This document shows positions 7,402 through 15,324 of a stretch of 64,000 nt of DNA, one piece after another. Each line of letters starts with the position of its first letter. The first letter of the stretch is position 1. The translations under genes were made by a program, and so were the position numbers. The DNA lies in NCBI RefSeq assembly GCF_916618755.1, contig NZ_CAKAKB010000001.1, positions 248,001 through 312,000 of the forward strand. Direction: 5' to 3'. The DNA comes from Actinotalea sp. Marseille-Q4924. GTDB lineage: Bacteria; Actinomycetota; Actinomycetes; Actinomycetales; Cellulomonadaceae. Below the pieces are notes generated by a model that was not told where the DNA came from, made no database searches, and saw only the letters and a list, made by a program, of their open reading frames with translations.

Positions 7402-7734
7402 TCAGCCCTGCCGCGGCGGGAACGGCGGCGAGAGGAACGCCACGAGCGTGACGTCGTCGGCTCCGCGGTTGGACGCGCGGAGCTCCTCGTCCCCGGTCAG
7501 CACGGCGACACCGCCGGCACCCAGCTGGACCGGACCGTCGGCGCCGTCGAGGGTGACGACACCCGCGACGACGAGGAGGTCCAGGTCCGAGGACCCGTGC
7601 CGGTGGGGCGGCAGGTCCTGACCGGGCGCCAGCCTGATGACACGCAGGCTGGAGGTCGGGGTCTCGACCAGCGACTCGGCGACGAAGCGGTCGGAGGTGG
7701 CGGCGGGGACGTCGGTGAGGTGGACGATGCGCAT
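7402..7734 (-). CDS. Cupin-domain protein
   Basis: A 110-aa single-cupin protein. Motif 1 is present in PGQDLPPHRHGSSDLDLLVVAG, with two His and an Asp as metal ligands; the second motif is reduced (GGVAVLTGDEELRASN) and lacks the usual final His. It ends in SPPFPPRQG. CAGACT lies six bases before the ATG, consistent with leaderless expression. It follows the carboxyethylornithine synthase-like gene on the same strand with a 41-bp gap, so co-transcription is possible. The ligand is unknown. Confidence 0.85.
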   Translation of the reverse strand: MRIVHLTDVPAATSDRFVAESLVETPTSSLRVIRLAPGQDLPPHRHGSSDLDLLVVAGVVTLDGADGPVQLGAGGVAVLTGDEELRASNRGADDVTLVAFLSPPFPPRQG

Positions 7735-7775
7735 GGCCCCAGTCTGTCCGCCGCGACCGACACGGGTGGCCGGAC

Positions 7776-8993
7776 CTACGACCCGACCTCCAGCGCGGCC
7801 GCGTACGGCGGCACCCGAGGGTGCGGGTGCTCGGCGGAGCGGCCCTGGAAGGACAGGATCGTGCGGTTCTGCACGTGCCCGTCGCGGATCTCGATCGCCC
7901 GCCGGATCGTCTCGTTCGCCTCCCACGACCACGGGCCCTGCATGACGACGCGCAGGAAGGGCAGCAGCGCCTCGCTGATCTCCCACGTCGCGGAGTTCCA
8001 CAGGTAGGACGGGCTGTGGTCGACCGCGTAGTACAGGACGTGCTCGCCCACCATGAACGTCGGGTCGGCGAACGACGTGGGCCGCGCCCACTCGAACCCC
8101 ATGCCGGTGTCGCAGGACACGTCGACGACGAGACTGCCCGCCGCGAAGTGCTCGAGGTCGGCGGTCCGCAGGTACATGTGCGGGCGCTCGGGGTCCTGGA
8201 GCGTGCAGTTGACGACGACGTCGTGCCCCGCGAGGAAGGTCGCGAGCGGGACGCGCCCGTGGTCGCCGACGACGTCGCTGAGGTGGGTCGCCGGGTCCTC
8301 GTCCTCCAGGTGGACCAGCCGCGCGGCATGGATGGGTGCGTTGACCGCGGCGATCGGCCGGTGCGTCAGCACGACGACGTCGGTGATGCCCTGGCCGAGC
8401 AGCGCCGTGACGGCCCCGCGCGCCGTCGCGCCGAAGCCGATGACGACGGCGCTGAGCCGCCGCCCGTACTCACCTGTCGTCCCGGCGAGCTGCAGGGCGT
8501 GCAGGACCGAGGCGTAGCCGGCGATCTCGTTGTTCGCGTGGAAGACGTGCAGGCTGAAGCCGTTGTCCGCGGCCCAGTGGTTCATCGCCTCGAAGGCGAT
8601 GAGGGTCAGGCGCCGGTCGATCGCGAGCTGCGTCAGGGCGGGGTCCTGCACGCAGTGCGGCCAGCCCCACAGGACGCCGCCGTCGGGCAGGTCGGCCAGG
8701 TCCGCCACCTGCGGCTTGGGCAGCAGGACGACGTCCGAGCGGCCGAGGACCTCGTCGCGCGGCCGCACCGCGCCGACGAGGGCGGCGAGCTGGTCGTCGG
8801 ACCACCCGAAGCGCTCGCCGTAGCCCGACTCGAGCACGAGGTGGGCGCGGAGGTCCGCGTCGATGCGCTCGAGATGGCCCGGGTGCAGCGGCACGCGCCG
8901 CTCGTCGGGCTTGCGGGAGCTCCCGACGACGCCCAGCGTCAGGAGGTCGTCCGTCGTCCTCGGCAGGGGGTCACCGGCTGGTCTGCTGGTCAT
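7776..8993 (-). CDS. N5-(carboxyethyl)ornithine synthase-like / alanine-dehydrogenase-family protein
   Basis: A 405-aa protein of the alanine dehydrogenase/NAD(P) transhydrogenase superfamily. The N-terminus LGVVGSSRKPDERRVPLHP and the Rossmann segment VVIGFGATARGAVTALLGQG are characteristic, and DVSCDTGMGFEWARPTSF resembles the carboxyethylornithine synthase subgroup. That enzyme reductively condenses pyruvate with the ornithine side-chain amine using NADPH. GAAGGAG before the ATG supports the start. The exact amine substrate is inference; a saccharopine- or lysine-type dehydrogenase is the alternative. Confidence 0.8.
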   Translation of the reverse strand: MTSRPAGDPLPRTTDDLLTLGVVGSSRKPDERRVPLHPGHLERIDADLRAHLVLESGYGERFGWSDDQLAALVGAVRPRDEVLGRSDVVLLPKPQVADLADLPDGGVLWGWPHCVQDPALTQLAIDRRLTLIAFEAMNHWAADNGFSLHVFHANNEIAGYASVLHALQLAGTTGEYGRRLSAVVIGFGATARGAVTALLGQGITDVVVLTHRPIAAVNAPIHAARLVHLEDEDPATHLSDVVGDHGRVPLATFLAGHDVVVNCTLQDPERPHMYLRTADLEHFAAGSLVVDVSCDTGMGFEWARPTSFADPTFMVGEHVLYYAVDHSPSYLWNSATWEISEALLPFLRVVMQGPWSWEANETIRRAIEIRDGHVQNRTILSFQGRSAEHPHPRVPPYAAALEVGS

Positions 8994-9189
8994 CGTCGCT
9001 CCTTCAGGCCGCGCTGCCCGGTCGGTTCGACGGTAGACCGTGCGCCGTCCGGGAGAGGCCGAACGGGGAGCCCGGTGCGGCGGGTCGTCCGGCAGGGTGA
9101 CGGCGCCCCGCCGGGCGACCGTTCCGATGAAGGTTCGATGAAGGACGCGCTTGCGGGAACAGGACGGAGGGTGGGACGGTTGGCGAAGG

Positions 9190-9204
9190 TACCCCAGGGG
9201 GGTA
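9190..9204. promoter_or_regulatory. CsoR-type operator upstream of the CopB ATPase
   Basis: The pseudo-palindrome TACCCC-agg-GGGGTA lies 16 bp before the ATG of the copper ATPase gene. G-tract palindromes of this form are the known binding sites of the copper sensor CsoR. The three-base centre is one base longer than in the sites at 14914 and 47087. No csoR gene is in this window. Confidence 0.7.
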
Positions 9205-9220
9205 TCGAGAGGAGTCGACG

Positions 9221-11374
9221 ATGAGCATGCACCACGACCACGACCACGACGCGTCGGTCGCCGCCGCTCCCGCGGCGCAGGCGCACCACGGGCACACCGG
9301 GCACAGCGGCCACGCGGGGCACAGCGCCAGCGGGCATGGTGGGCCGGAGACGCAGCACGGGGAGTCCGCCGCCCAGGCCCATGCCGGCCACGGGAACGCC
9401 GGCCACGGCGACCACGCCGCGCAGTTCCGGGAGCGCTTCTGGGTCAGCCTCGTCCTGGCGGTCCCCGTCGTGCTCTTCAGCGAGATGTTCGCCGACCTGC
9501 TCGGGTACATGCCGCCGTCGTTCCCCGGCTCGACCTGGATCTCACCGGTGCTCGGCACCGTGGTGTACCTCTACGGCGGTCGGCCCTTCCTCACCGGTGC
9601 CGTCACCGAGGCGCGGGCCCGCAAGCCCGGGATGATGCTGCTGGTCGCACTTGCGATCACCGTCGCGTTCGTCGCGTCGTGGGCCACGACCCTCGGGTTC
9701 ACCGACTCGCTCGACTTCTGGTGGGAGCTCGCGCTCCTCGTCGTGATCATGCTTCTCGGGCACTGGCTCGAGATGCGAGCCCTCGGCGCGGCGTCCGGTG
9801 CGCTCGACGCGCTCGCGGCACTGCTCCCCGACCTCGCGGAGAGGATCACCGACGACGGAACGGTCGAGGTGCCGCTGGACGAGCTGCGCACGGGCGACGT
9901 CGTCCTCGTCCGCGCCGGCGGGCGCGTGCCGGCCGACGGCGTCATCGTCGACGGCAGCTCGCACATGGACGAGGCCATGATCACGGGGGAGTCCCGCCCG
10001 GTGCGCCGAGGTCCGGGCGACCAGGTCGTCGGCGGCACGGTCGCGACCGACTCCACGCTGCGCGTCGAGGTCACCGCGATCGGTGCGGACACCGCGCTCG
10101 CGGGCATCCAGCGGCTCGTGGCCGACGCGCAGGCGTCGAGCTCCCGCGCGCAGGCGCTCGCCGACCGCGCCGCGGGCTTCCTGTTCTGGTTCGCGCTCGG
10201 CGTCGGCGTCGTGACATTCGTCGTCTGGGCGCTGCTCGGTGACATGCCGGACGCCGTCGAGCGGACCGTCACGGTCCTCGTCATCGCCTGCCCCCACGCC
10301 CTCGGCCTGGCCATCCCGCTCGTCATCGCCATCTCCACCGAGCGGGCCGCCCGCGCCGGCGTCCTGGTCAAGGACCGGCTCGCCCTGGAGCGGATGCGCA
10401 CGGTCGACACCGTGCTCTTCGACAAGACCGGCACCCTGACGACGGGCCGGCTGACGCTGGTCGGGCACGCCGCGACCGCGGGCACGACCGACGACGAGCT
10501 GCTGGCTCTCGCCGCGGCCGTCGAGGCGGACAGCGAGCACCCCGTCGCGCGCGCCGTCGTGGCGGCCCACTCGGGCGAGCGGCCGACCGTGCGCGACTTC
10601 CGGACCCTGCCGGGCCGGGGCGTCCAGGCCGTCGTCGGCGGGCGCACCGTCCACGTCGGCGGGCCGGCGCTGCTGGCCGAGCTCGACGCCACCGTGCCGC
10701 AGGACCTCACCGGCCCGACGGCGCGCTGGCAGGAGCAGGCGGCGAGCGTGCTGCACGTCGTCGTCGACGGCCGGGTGGTCGGTGCGCTTGCCGTCGCGGA
10801 TGCCATCCGGCCGGAGTCGAAGGCCGCCGTGGACGCCCTGCACCGCCACGGCGTGCGCGTCGCGATGGTGACGGGCGACGCCCGGCACGTCGCGGAGGCG
10901 GTCGCCACGCAGCTCGGCATCGACGAGGTGTTCGCCGAGGTGCTGCCGGACCAGAAGGACGCGAAGGTCGCGGAGCTCCAGGCGCGCGGGCGCAAGGTCG
11001 CGATGGCCGGTGACGGCGTCAACGACGCACCCGCGCTGACCAGGGCCGACGTCGGCATCGCCGTCGGCGCCGGCACGGACGTCGCGATCGAGTCCGCGGG
11101 TGTGGTGCTGGCCTCGGACGACCCGCGCGGGGTCGTGTCGGTCATCGCCCTGTCCAAGGCGTCCTACCGGAAGATGTGGCAGAACCTCGTCTGGGCGACC
11201 GGGTACAACCTCATCGCCGTGCCGCTGGCGGCGGGTGTCCTGGCCTGGGCAGGCTTCGTGCTCTCGCCGGCGGTCGGGGCGATCCTCATGTCGGTCTCGA
11301 CCATCGTGGTCGCGCTCAACGCCCAGCTGCTGCGGCGCCTGGACCTGGACCCGGCGCGGGTCACGGCGAGCTGA
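9221..11374 (+). CDS. copB: Copper-translocating P-type ATPase, P1B-3 (CopB-like)
   Basis: A 717-aa protein. The first 65 residues are a His-rich metal-binding tail with many HxH and GH repeats and no CxxC ferredoxin-like domain. The membrane domain carries the CPH motif (CPHALGLAIP, about residue 357), which defines the P1B-3 class. The actuator TGES is near 255, the phosphorylated Asp in DKTGTLT near 403, then HP (SEHPVARAV) and GDGVNDAPAL. It exports copper or silver across the plasma membrane using ATP. A GAGAGGAG ribosome site and a CsoR-like operator lie immediately upstream, and a strong hairpin follows. Confidence 0.93.
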   Translation: MSMHHDHDHDASVAAAPAAQAHHGHTGHSGHAGHSASGHGGPETQHGESAAQAHAGHGNAGHGDHAAQFRERFWVSLVLAVPVVLFSEMFADLLGYMPPSFPGSTWISPVLGTVVYLYGGRPFLTGAVTEARARKPGMMLLVALAITVAFVASWATTLGFTDSLDFWWELALLVVIMLLGHWLEMRALGAASGALDALAALLPDLAERITDDGTVEVPLDELRTGDVVLVRAGGRVPADGVIVDGSSHMDEAMITGESRPVRRGPGDQVVGGTVATDSTLRVEVTAIGADTALAGIQRLVADAQASSSRAQALADRAAGFLFWFALGVGVVTFVVWALLGDMPDAVERTVTVLVIACPHALGLAIPLVIAISTERAARAGVLVKDRLALERMRTVDTVLFDKTGTLTTGRLTLVGHAATAGTTDDELLALAAAVEADSEHPVARAVVAAHSGERPTVRDFRTLPGRGVQAVVGGRTVHVGGPALLAELDATVPQDLTGPTARWQEQAASVLHVVVDGRVVGALAVADAIRPESKAAVDALHRHGVRVAMVTGDARHVAEAVATQLGIDEVFAEVLPDQKDAKVAELQARGRKVAMAGDGVNDAPALTRADVGIAVGAGTDVAIESAGVVLASDDPRGVVSVIALSKASYRKMWQNLVWATGYNLIAVPLAAGVLAWAGFVLSPAVGAILMSVSTIVVALNAQLLRRLDLDPARVTAS

Positions 11375-11398
11375 CGCCCAGCCCAGACCGACCCGGCC

Positions 11399-11435
11399 AC
11401 CGACCCCCTCGACCCGCCCCGGCGAGGGGGTCGGT
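11399..11435. terminator. Bidirectional hairpin terminator
   Basis: Perfect 13-bp stem (accgaccccctcg / cgagggggtcggt) with an 11-nt loop, between the converging copper ATPase and lipoprotein genes. Confidence 0.75.
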
Positions 11436-11466
11436 CGCTGTCCGGGACCCGCTGCGGGTGTGCTCC

Positions 11467-12855
11467 CTACTCGTCGCAGACGTCGTCGCGGGCCGGGACG
11501 AAGAGGTAGTCCATCCCGGGGGAGGAGAGGACGAGCGCGTCGTCGTCGATCGGTGACACCCGCAGCTCCTGGCCCTCCTGCTCGGTCCACTCCGCCTCGC
11601 CGTCCGCGAGCCGCCACAGCGTGCCGGCGAACGGGCCGACGACGACGCCCCGGCACTCCGGGCGCGGCCGCCACACATAGCGAGCGCCCGCCTCCGGGAT
11701 GCGGGCGTCGCCGTCCGCCAGGAGCGCTGCCTCCGGCGGGCCGGCGTCGGGGTCCAGGTGGATCTGCCCGTCGGTGGCGGTCGCGCCCGGGGTCGAGAGG
11801 TCGACGTCGACGACCGTGCGTTCCTGCGGCACGCCCGACGGCGGGCCGTCCGCGTCGAGCTGGACCACGAACGGGCCTGTCGGCAGCAGCGCCCGGTCGA
11901 TCGCGACGACGAAGGAGTGCGGGTTGGCGTCCTCGGTGCAGGCGGAGAACGGGCCGGAGCCCGGCACGACGATCTCGCCGTGCACCGTCGCACCCCGCAC
12001 GACGACGCCGTCCAGGCGCACCGGGCAGCTGCTGCCGTACACCGCGCCGAACCAGACGACGACCTCCGACGGCCAGTCGACGTCGGGCGGGCCGTCCTCG
12101 AGGCCCGCCTCCGTCCACAGCGACGCGAGCTGGTCGTCGGTGGTCGCGACGCCGGTCCGGTACGCCTCGCCGGCCCCCTGCTGGTGCCCGAGCAGGCGCC
12201 AGCCGTCGCCGGATGCCGGCTGATCACCCTCGGGCACGAACGACGCGGGGTCGACCACGTCGACGCAGAGCGGCTCGCCGGCGAACTGCCGGAGCGCGTC
12301 CTCCGCCTGCGCGCTCGCCGGGACGCCGTGGACGGAGAGCCGCCCCCTCGGCACGTCCAGGGCGACCCCCCCGGTCGGAGTGGCGTCGGCCGCCGCGAGC
12401 GCGGGCATGACGCGGTCCATCAGCGACTGGAGGTCGGCAAGGGCGTACGGCACGGCGACGACGACGACGCCCTCGCCTGGGAACTCGTCGGCGACCTGCT
12501 CCTGGAGGGCGGCGACGTCCGCACCGTGGAAGCCGACGGTCACCCAGCCGTGGTGGTCACGGTCGAGCCAGAGCTCCTCGAAGCCTGGGCGCTCGGAGGC
12601 CCATGCCCGGACGGCGTCGACCAGCTCGGTGGCGTTGCCGTACTGCGGCTGGTCCCGGTACAGCGCGGGGTCCGCGGCGATCGTGGCGGTGTCCGCGCAG
12701 GAGGGGAAGCCGCCGTACCCGTCGCCCGTCGCACCGCCCGGTCGCGGAGCCGCGGGACCGGCGCAGCCGGCCAGGACGACCGCCAGCAGGAGGGCGAGGG
12801 CGGAGATCCGCGACCCCCGAAGGGGTGCCGGCGTCCCCGCGATCGACGTCCGCAT
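11467..12855 (-). CDS. Lipoprotein of unknown function
   Basis: A 462-aa protein with a signal segment ISALALLLAVVLAGC ending in a lipobox (cysteine at about residue 31). The mature part has no domain I recognise. It reads as two halves: a first with WVTVGFHGADVAALQEQVADEFPG, and a second beta-rich half with repeated cysteines (SSCPVRLDG, FSACTED, PECRGVV, DDVCDE) that could form disulfides outside the cell. The ATG at 12855 is chosen by GGGGG eight bases upstream. A much longer open frame continues upstream but is a GC artefact. Confidence 0.8.
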   Translation of the reverse strand: MRTSIAGTPAPLRGSRISALALLLAVVLAGCAGPAAPRPGGATGDGYGGFPSCADTATIAADPALYRDQPQYGNATELVDAVRAWASERPGFEELWLDRDHHGWVTVGFHGADVAALQEQVADEFPGEGVVVVAVPYALADLQSLMDRVMPALAAADATPTGGVALDVPRGRLSVHGVPASAQAEDALRQFAGEPLCVDVVDPASFVPEGDQPASGDGWRLLGHQQGAGEAYRTGVATTDDQLASLWTEAGLEDGPPDVDWPSEVVVWFGAVYGSSCPVRLDGVVVRGATVHGEIVVPGSGPFSACTEDANPHSFVVAIDRALLPTGPFVVQLDADGPPSGVPQERTVVDVDLSTPGATATDGQIHLDPDAGPPEAALLADGDARIPEAGARYVWRPRPECRGVVVGPFAGTLWRLADGEAEWTEQEGQELRVSPIDDDALVLSSPGMDYLFVPARDDVCDE

Positions 12856-12978
12856 GACATGCCCCCAGTCCGCACCGCCGACGACCGACACCGGTCGTAC
12901 TGATCCTCGCACCGGCCCCCTCACGTCTGTGTCGTGACAGGGCTCCGTCTTGCTCAGGGGCGCGTCGGTGGTCCCTCC

Positions 12979-12984
12979 TAGAGT
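12979..12984 (+). promoter_or_regulatory. -10 box TAGAGT, leaderless promoter
   Basis: TAGAGT, six bases (cgggag), then the ATG at 12991. Confidence 0.6.
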
Positions 12985-12990
12985 CGGGAG

Positions 12991-14106
12991 ATGGAGACCG
13001 TCCACAGGCTGTCCCGCACCGAGGCGCGCCGCGTCGCCGTCCGCGCCCAGATGCTCGCCGAACCTCGTCCGGCGGACCTGCTCGAGGTGCTCGACCACCT
13101 GACTATGGTCCAGCGGGACCCGGTGAGCGCCGTCGCGCCGAGCGCCCACCTCGTGCTGTGGAGCCGCCTCGGCTCGTCCTACGACCCGTCCCAGCTCCAG
13201 GACGCCGTCGACTCCCAGAGCGTCGTCGAGCTGCAGGGCATGTACCGGCCGGCCGCGGACATGGTGCTGTACCGGGCGGAGATGGCCGCGTGGCCGGGTA
13301 CGGACGACCCGACCCACTGGCGCGCCGGGCTGGACCGGTGGGTCCGGGAGAACGACGCCTGCCGGCGGGACGTGCTCGAGCGCCTGCGCGCGGACGGACC
13401 GCTGCCCGCGTCCGCGCTGCCCGACACGTGCGTGCGGCCGTGGCGCTCGAGCGGCTGGAACGACGCGAAGAACGTCACGATGATGCTCGACCGCCTCGTG
13501 GAGCGCGGCGAGGTCGCCGTTGCCGGCGGGTCCGGTCGCGACCGGCTCTGGGACCTCGCCGAGCGGGTCTACCCTCCCGGGGAGCCGGTCCCGGAGCCCG
13601 GGGCGCATCGGCTCCGCGACGGACGCCGGCTGCGCGCCCTCGGGATCGCGCGGTCGACGGGTGCGGAGCACCCGGTCGAGCCGCTGCACGTGGGTGAGGT
13701 GGGTGAGGAGGCCGTCGTCGAGGGCGTCCGGGGCACCTGGCGGGTCGATCCGGCGTACCTGGGCAGCGGGCCGTTCGAGGGCCGGACGGCTCTGCTGTCC
13801 CCGTTCGACCGTCTCGTCTTCGACCGGAAGCGCATGGGGGACCTCTTCGAGTTCGACTACCGGCTGGAGATGTACAAGCCGGCAGCCAGGCGCCGCTGGG
13901 GCTACTACGCGCTCCCGGTGCTGCACGGGGACCGGCTGGTCGGCAAGGTCGACGCGAAGGCAGACCCGCGCGCCGGCGTGCTCCACCTGAACGCCGTGCA
14001 CGAGGACGTCCCGTTCCGGGCCGACGTGCGCGACGCGGTGGACGGCGAGATCACCGACCTCGCCCGCTGGCTCGAGCTGGAGGTCGCGGGACCCGCGACC
14101 TCGTGA
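12991..14106 (+). CDS. YcaQ-like winged-helix DNA glycosylase family protein
   Basis: A 371-aa protein of the HTH_42 family, which includes the interstrand-crosslink glycosylase YcaQ and AlkX/AlkZ-type enzymes. Marks are the LSRTEARRVAVRAQML start, VQRDPV (a QxD-type catalytic motif near residue 38), the C-terminal SPFDRLVFDRKRMGDLF, DYRLEMYKP and RRWGYYALPVL, then GKVDAKADP. Family members excise bulky or crosslinked alkyl-guanine and alkyl-adenine bases. It is transcribed alone from a leaderless promoter. Confidence 0.85.
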   Translation: METVHRLSRTEARRVAVRAQMLAEPRPADLLEVLDHLTMVQRDPVSAVAPSAHLVLWSRLGSSYDPSQLQDAVDSQSVVELQGMYRPAADMVLYRAEMAAWPGTDDPTHWRAGLDRWVRENDACRRDVLERLRADGPLPASALPDTCVRPWRSSGWNDAKNVTMMLDRLVERGEVAVAGGSGRDRLWDLAERVYPPGEPVPEPGAHRLRDGRRLRALGIARSTGAEHPVEPLHVGEVGEEAVVEGVRGTWRVDPAYLGSGPFEGRTALLSPFDRLVFDRKRMGDLFEFDYRLEMYKPAARRRWGYYALPVLHGDRLVGKVDAKADPRAGVLHLNAVHEDVPFRADVRDAVDGEITDLARWLELEVAGPATS

Positions 14107-14108
14107 CG

Positions 14109-14156
14109 CCGCACGCGCGCCCCATCCCGCACCCGCACGCGCGCCCCATCCCGCAC
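14109..14156 (+). repeat. 24-bp tandem repeat, two perfect copies plus a partial third
   Basis: The unit starts ccgcacgcgcgccccatccc and is repeated at 14109-14132 and 14133-14156, with nine more bases at 14157. It begins right after the YcaQ-like stop codon. No coding role is seen. Confidence 0.85.
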
Positions 14157-14170
14157 CCGCACGTGAAGAA

Positions 14171-14202
14171 CGCCCGAACCCACGATCACGTGGGTCCGGG
14201 CG
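14171..14202. terminator. Hairpin terminator shared by the YcaQ-like gene and tRNA-Ser
   Basis: A 14-bp stem with one mismatch (cgcccgaacccacg / cgtgggtccgggcg) and a 4-nt loop lies between the plus-strand gene and the minus-strand tRNA. Confidence 0.7.
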
Positions 14203-14226
14203 TCGTCGATGTCCTGCGACATCACA

Positions 14227-14316
14227 TGGCGGTAGCGGTGGGATTTGAACCCACGGTGGACTTTCACCCACACACGCTTTCGAGGCGTGCTCCTTAGGCC
14301 GCTCGGACACGCTACC
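14227..14316 (-). tRNA. tRNA-Ser (anticodon CGA), CCA encoded
   Basis: The minus strand folds as a class II tRNA. The 7-bp acceptor stem is GGTAGCG with CGCTACC, the anticodon arm is CACGC-CTCGAAA-GCGTG, there is a long variable arm (tgtgggtgaaagtccacc) and the T-loop is GGTTCAAATCC. The anticodon CGA reads UCG. A G discriminator base and a genome-encoded CCA (complement of 14227-14229) complete the 3' end. Confidence 0.97.
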
Positions 14317-14381
14317 TCGCCGGTGAGGATAGCCCGTGGCGAGCGCTGGTCCCAATCCGGCCCCGGCACCGCCGTCGGGCG

Positions 14382-14771
14382 TCACCCGGTGGAGCAGGCG
14401 ACCACCGGGGCGGTGCGGCGCTGGACCACGCCGAAGACGACGATCGCGAGCGCGGCCAGCGCCATGGAGGTGCTGCCGGGGACGGAGGCGACGAGCAGGC
14501 CGGCGCCCACGGTCGTCAGAGCGGGCATCGCCGCGCACGGTCCGCAGCCGACGGCGTCGCGGACCGTCTGACCCGCTCGGGGCACGACGTCGCTGAGGAC
14601 AGCCGCGCCGGCCACCGCCACCACGCCGACGACGGCGATCCACGCAGGCCCGGCGCCGGGCCCGCCGCCGAGGCCGAGGTAGATGACGAAGAGCAGCGGC
14701 GCGAGCCCCAGGCCGGCGAGGAGGCGCCGGACGTCCGGGCCGCGCCGCGGTGTGCTCAGCGGCAGGTGCAC
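14382..14771 (-). CDS. Small membrane protein of the sulfur module
   Basis: About 129 aa with three hydrophobic segments: LLAGLGLAPLLFVIYLGL, WIAVVGVVAVAGAAVLSDVV and ALTTVGAGLLVASV/MALAALAIVVFGVV. A CGPCAAMPAL motif precedes the last pair, giving a Cys-x2-Cys close to the membrane face. The GTG start at 14771 overlaps the end of the 38-aa gene by 16 bases and is not certain. It is the distal gene of the leftward arm of the divergent persulfide-type operon. I do not recognise a named family; sulfur or thiol handling is inferred from context only. Confidence 0.6.
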   Translation of the reverse strand: MHLPLSTPRRGPDVRRLLAGLGLAPLLFVIYLGLGGGPGAGPAWIAVVGVVAVAGAAVLSDVVPRAGQTVRDAVGCGPCAAMPALTTVGAGLLVASVPGSTSMALAALAIVVFGVVQRRTAPVVACSTG

Positions 14772-14872
14772 CGCTGCGCCGTCGGGACGGAGGCGAAGAC
14801 GGCGTCCACGTGCTGGCCGCAACCGGACCAGGTGACCTTGCCGCAGGAAGAGCAACGAGCGGGGCTGCACAC
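14756..14872 (-). CDS. 38-aa cysteine-rich mini-protein
   Basis: A very short gene starting at GTG 14872 with a strong GAAGGAG seven bases upstream. The protein holds six cysteines in 38 residues (C2, C7, C10, C18, C35, C37) plus His21, in a zinc-ribbon-like order: CSSC-GK near the start, GCGQH in the middle and CTC at the end. It is the first gene leftward from the CsoR/CstR-type palindrome, opposite a rhodanese gene. It may bind metal or carry sulfur. The start, ribosome site and G/C-rich third positions support it as real; the function is unknown. Confidence 0.7.
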   Translation of the reverse strand: MCSPARCSSCGKVTWSGCGQHVDAVFASVPTAQRCTCR

Positions 14873-14910
14873 AGCACTTCTCCTTCGTGACGATCCTCGG
14901 GGTTGAGGAG

Positions 14911-14932
14911 AACATACCCCCGGGGGTATAGT
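14911..14932. promoter_or_regulatory. Divergent promoter with perfect CsoR/CstR-type operator
   Basis: ATACCCCCGGGGGTAT (14914-14929) is a perfect 16-bp palindrome. Each end runs into a -10-like hexamer: TATAGT rightward (14927-14932) and TATGTT leftward (complement of 14911-14916). A repressor bound here would cover both -10 boxes. The sequence matches the known CstR/CsoR operator form ATACCCC-nn-GGGGTAT. In this gene context the persulfide sensor CstR is the better guess than the copper sensor. Confidence 0.78.
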
Positions 14933-14967
14933 CGGAACAACCCGAGCACCGTGGAGGACCGACAGCC

Positions 14968-15282
14968 ATGTCCGAAGTGAGCATCGAGCAGCTCGCTGCC
15001 GCCCGAACGGCCGGCGCGTACGTCGTGGACGTCCGGGAGCCGCAGGAGTACGTCGGCGGACACGTCCCCGGCGCCGTCCTCGTCCCGATGTCCCAGCTCG
15101 CCGCCCGTGTCGGGGAGCTGCCCACCGACCGCCCGCTCTACCTGATCTGCCGCAGCGGCAACCGCAGCCTGCAGGTCACCACCGCGCTGCGCGCGCACGG
15201 CTACGACGCGGTCTCGGTCCGCGGCGGCACCGAGGCGTGGATCGCCTCGGGCCGCCCCACCGTCATCGGCGCCGACGCCTGA
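14968..15282 (+). CDS. Single-domain rhodanese sulfurtransferase
   Basis: A 104-aa cytoplasmic rhodanese with DVREPQEYVGGHVPGAVLVP and the active-site loop CRSGNRS (Cys61), which takes up sulfane sulfur as a persulfide. It has no signal peptide. A GGAGG site supports the ATG. It is the first gene of the rightward arm of the divergent operon, 36 bp after the putative -10 box, and precedes the MBL-rhodanese fusion by 42 bp, which suggests sulfur transfer between the two. Confidence 0.93.
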   Translation: MSEVSIEQLAAARTAGAYVVDVREPQEYVGGHVPGAVLVPMSQLAARVGELPTDRPLYLICRSGNRSLQVTTALRAHGYDAVSVRGGTEAWIASGRPTVIGADA

Positions 15283-15324
15283 GCGCATCCGACCCGACCA
15301 GCAGACCAGCCTGAGGAGCCAGCC

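Noticed and set aside
9122-9144. Imperfect tandem ttcgatgaagg motif upstream of copB
   Set aside because: Only two imperfect copies; too short to separate from chance and not positioned like a known site.
14231-14316. tRNA-Ser as an integration attachment site
   Set aside because: No duplicate of the tRNA 3' end and no integrase or foreign-looking island is visible on either side in this window.
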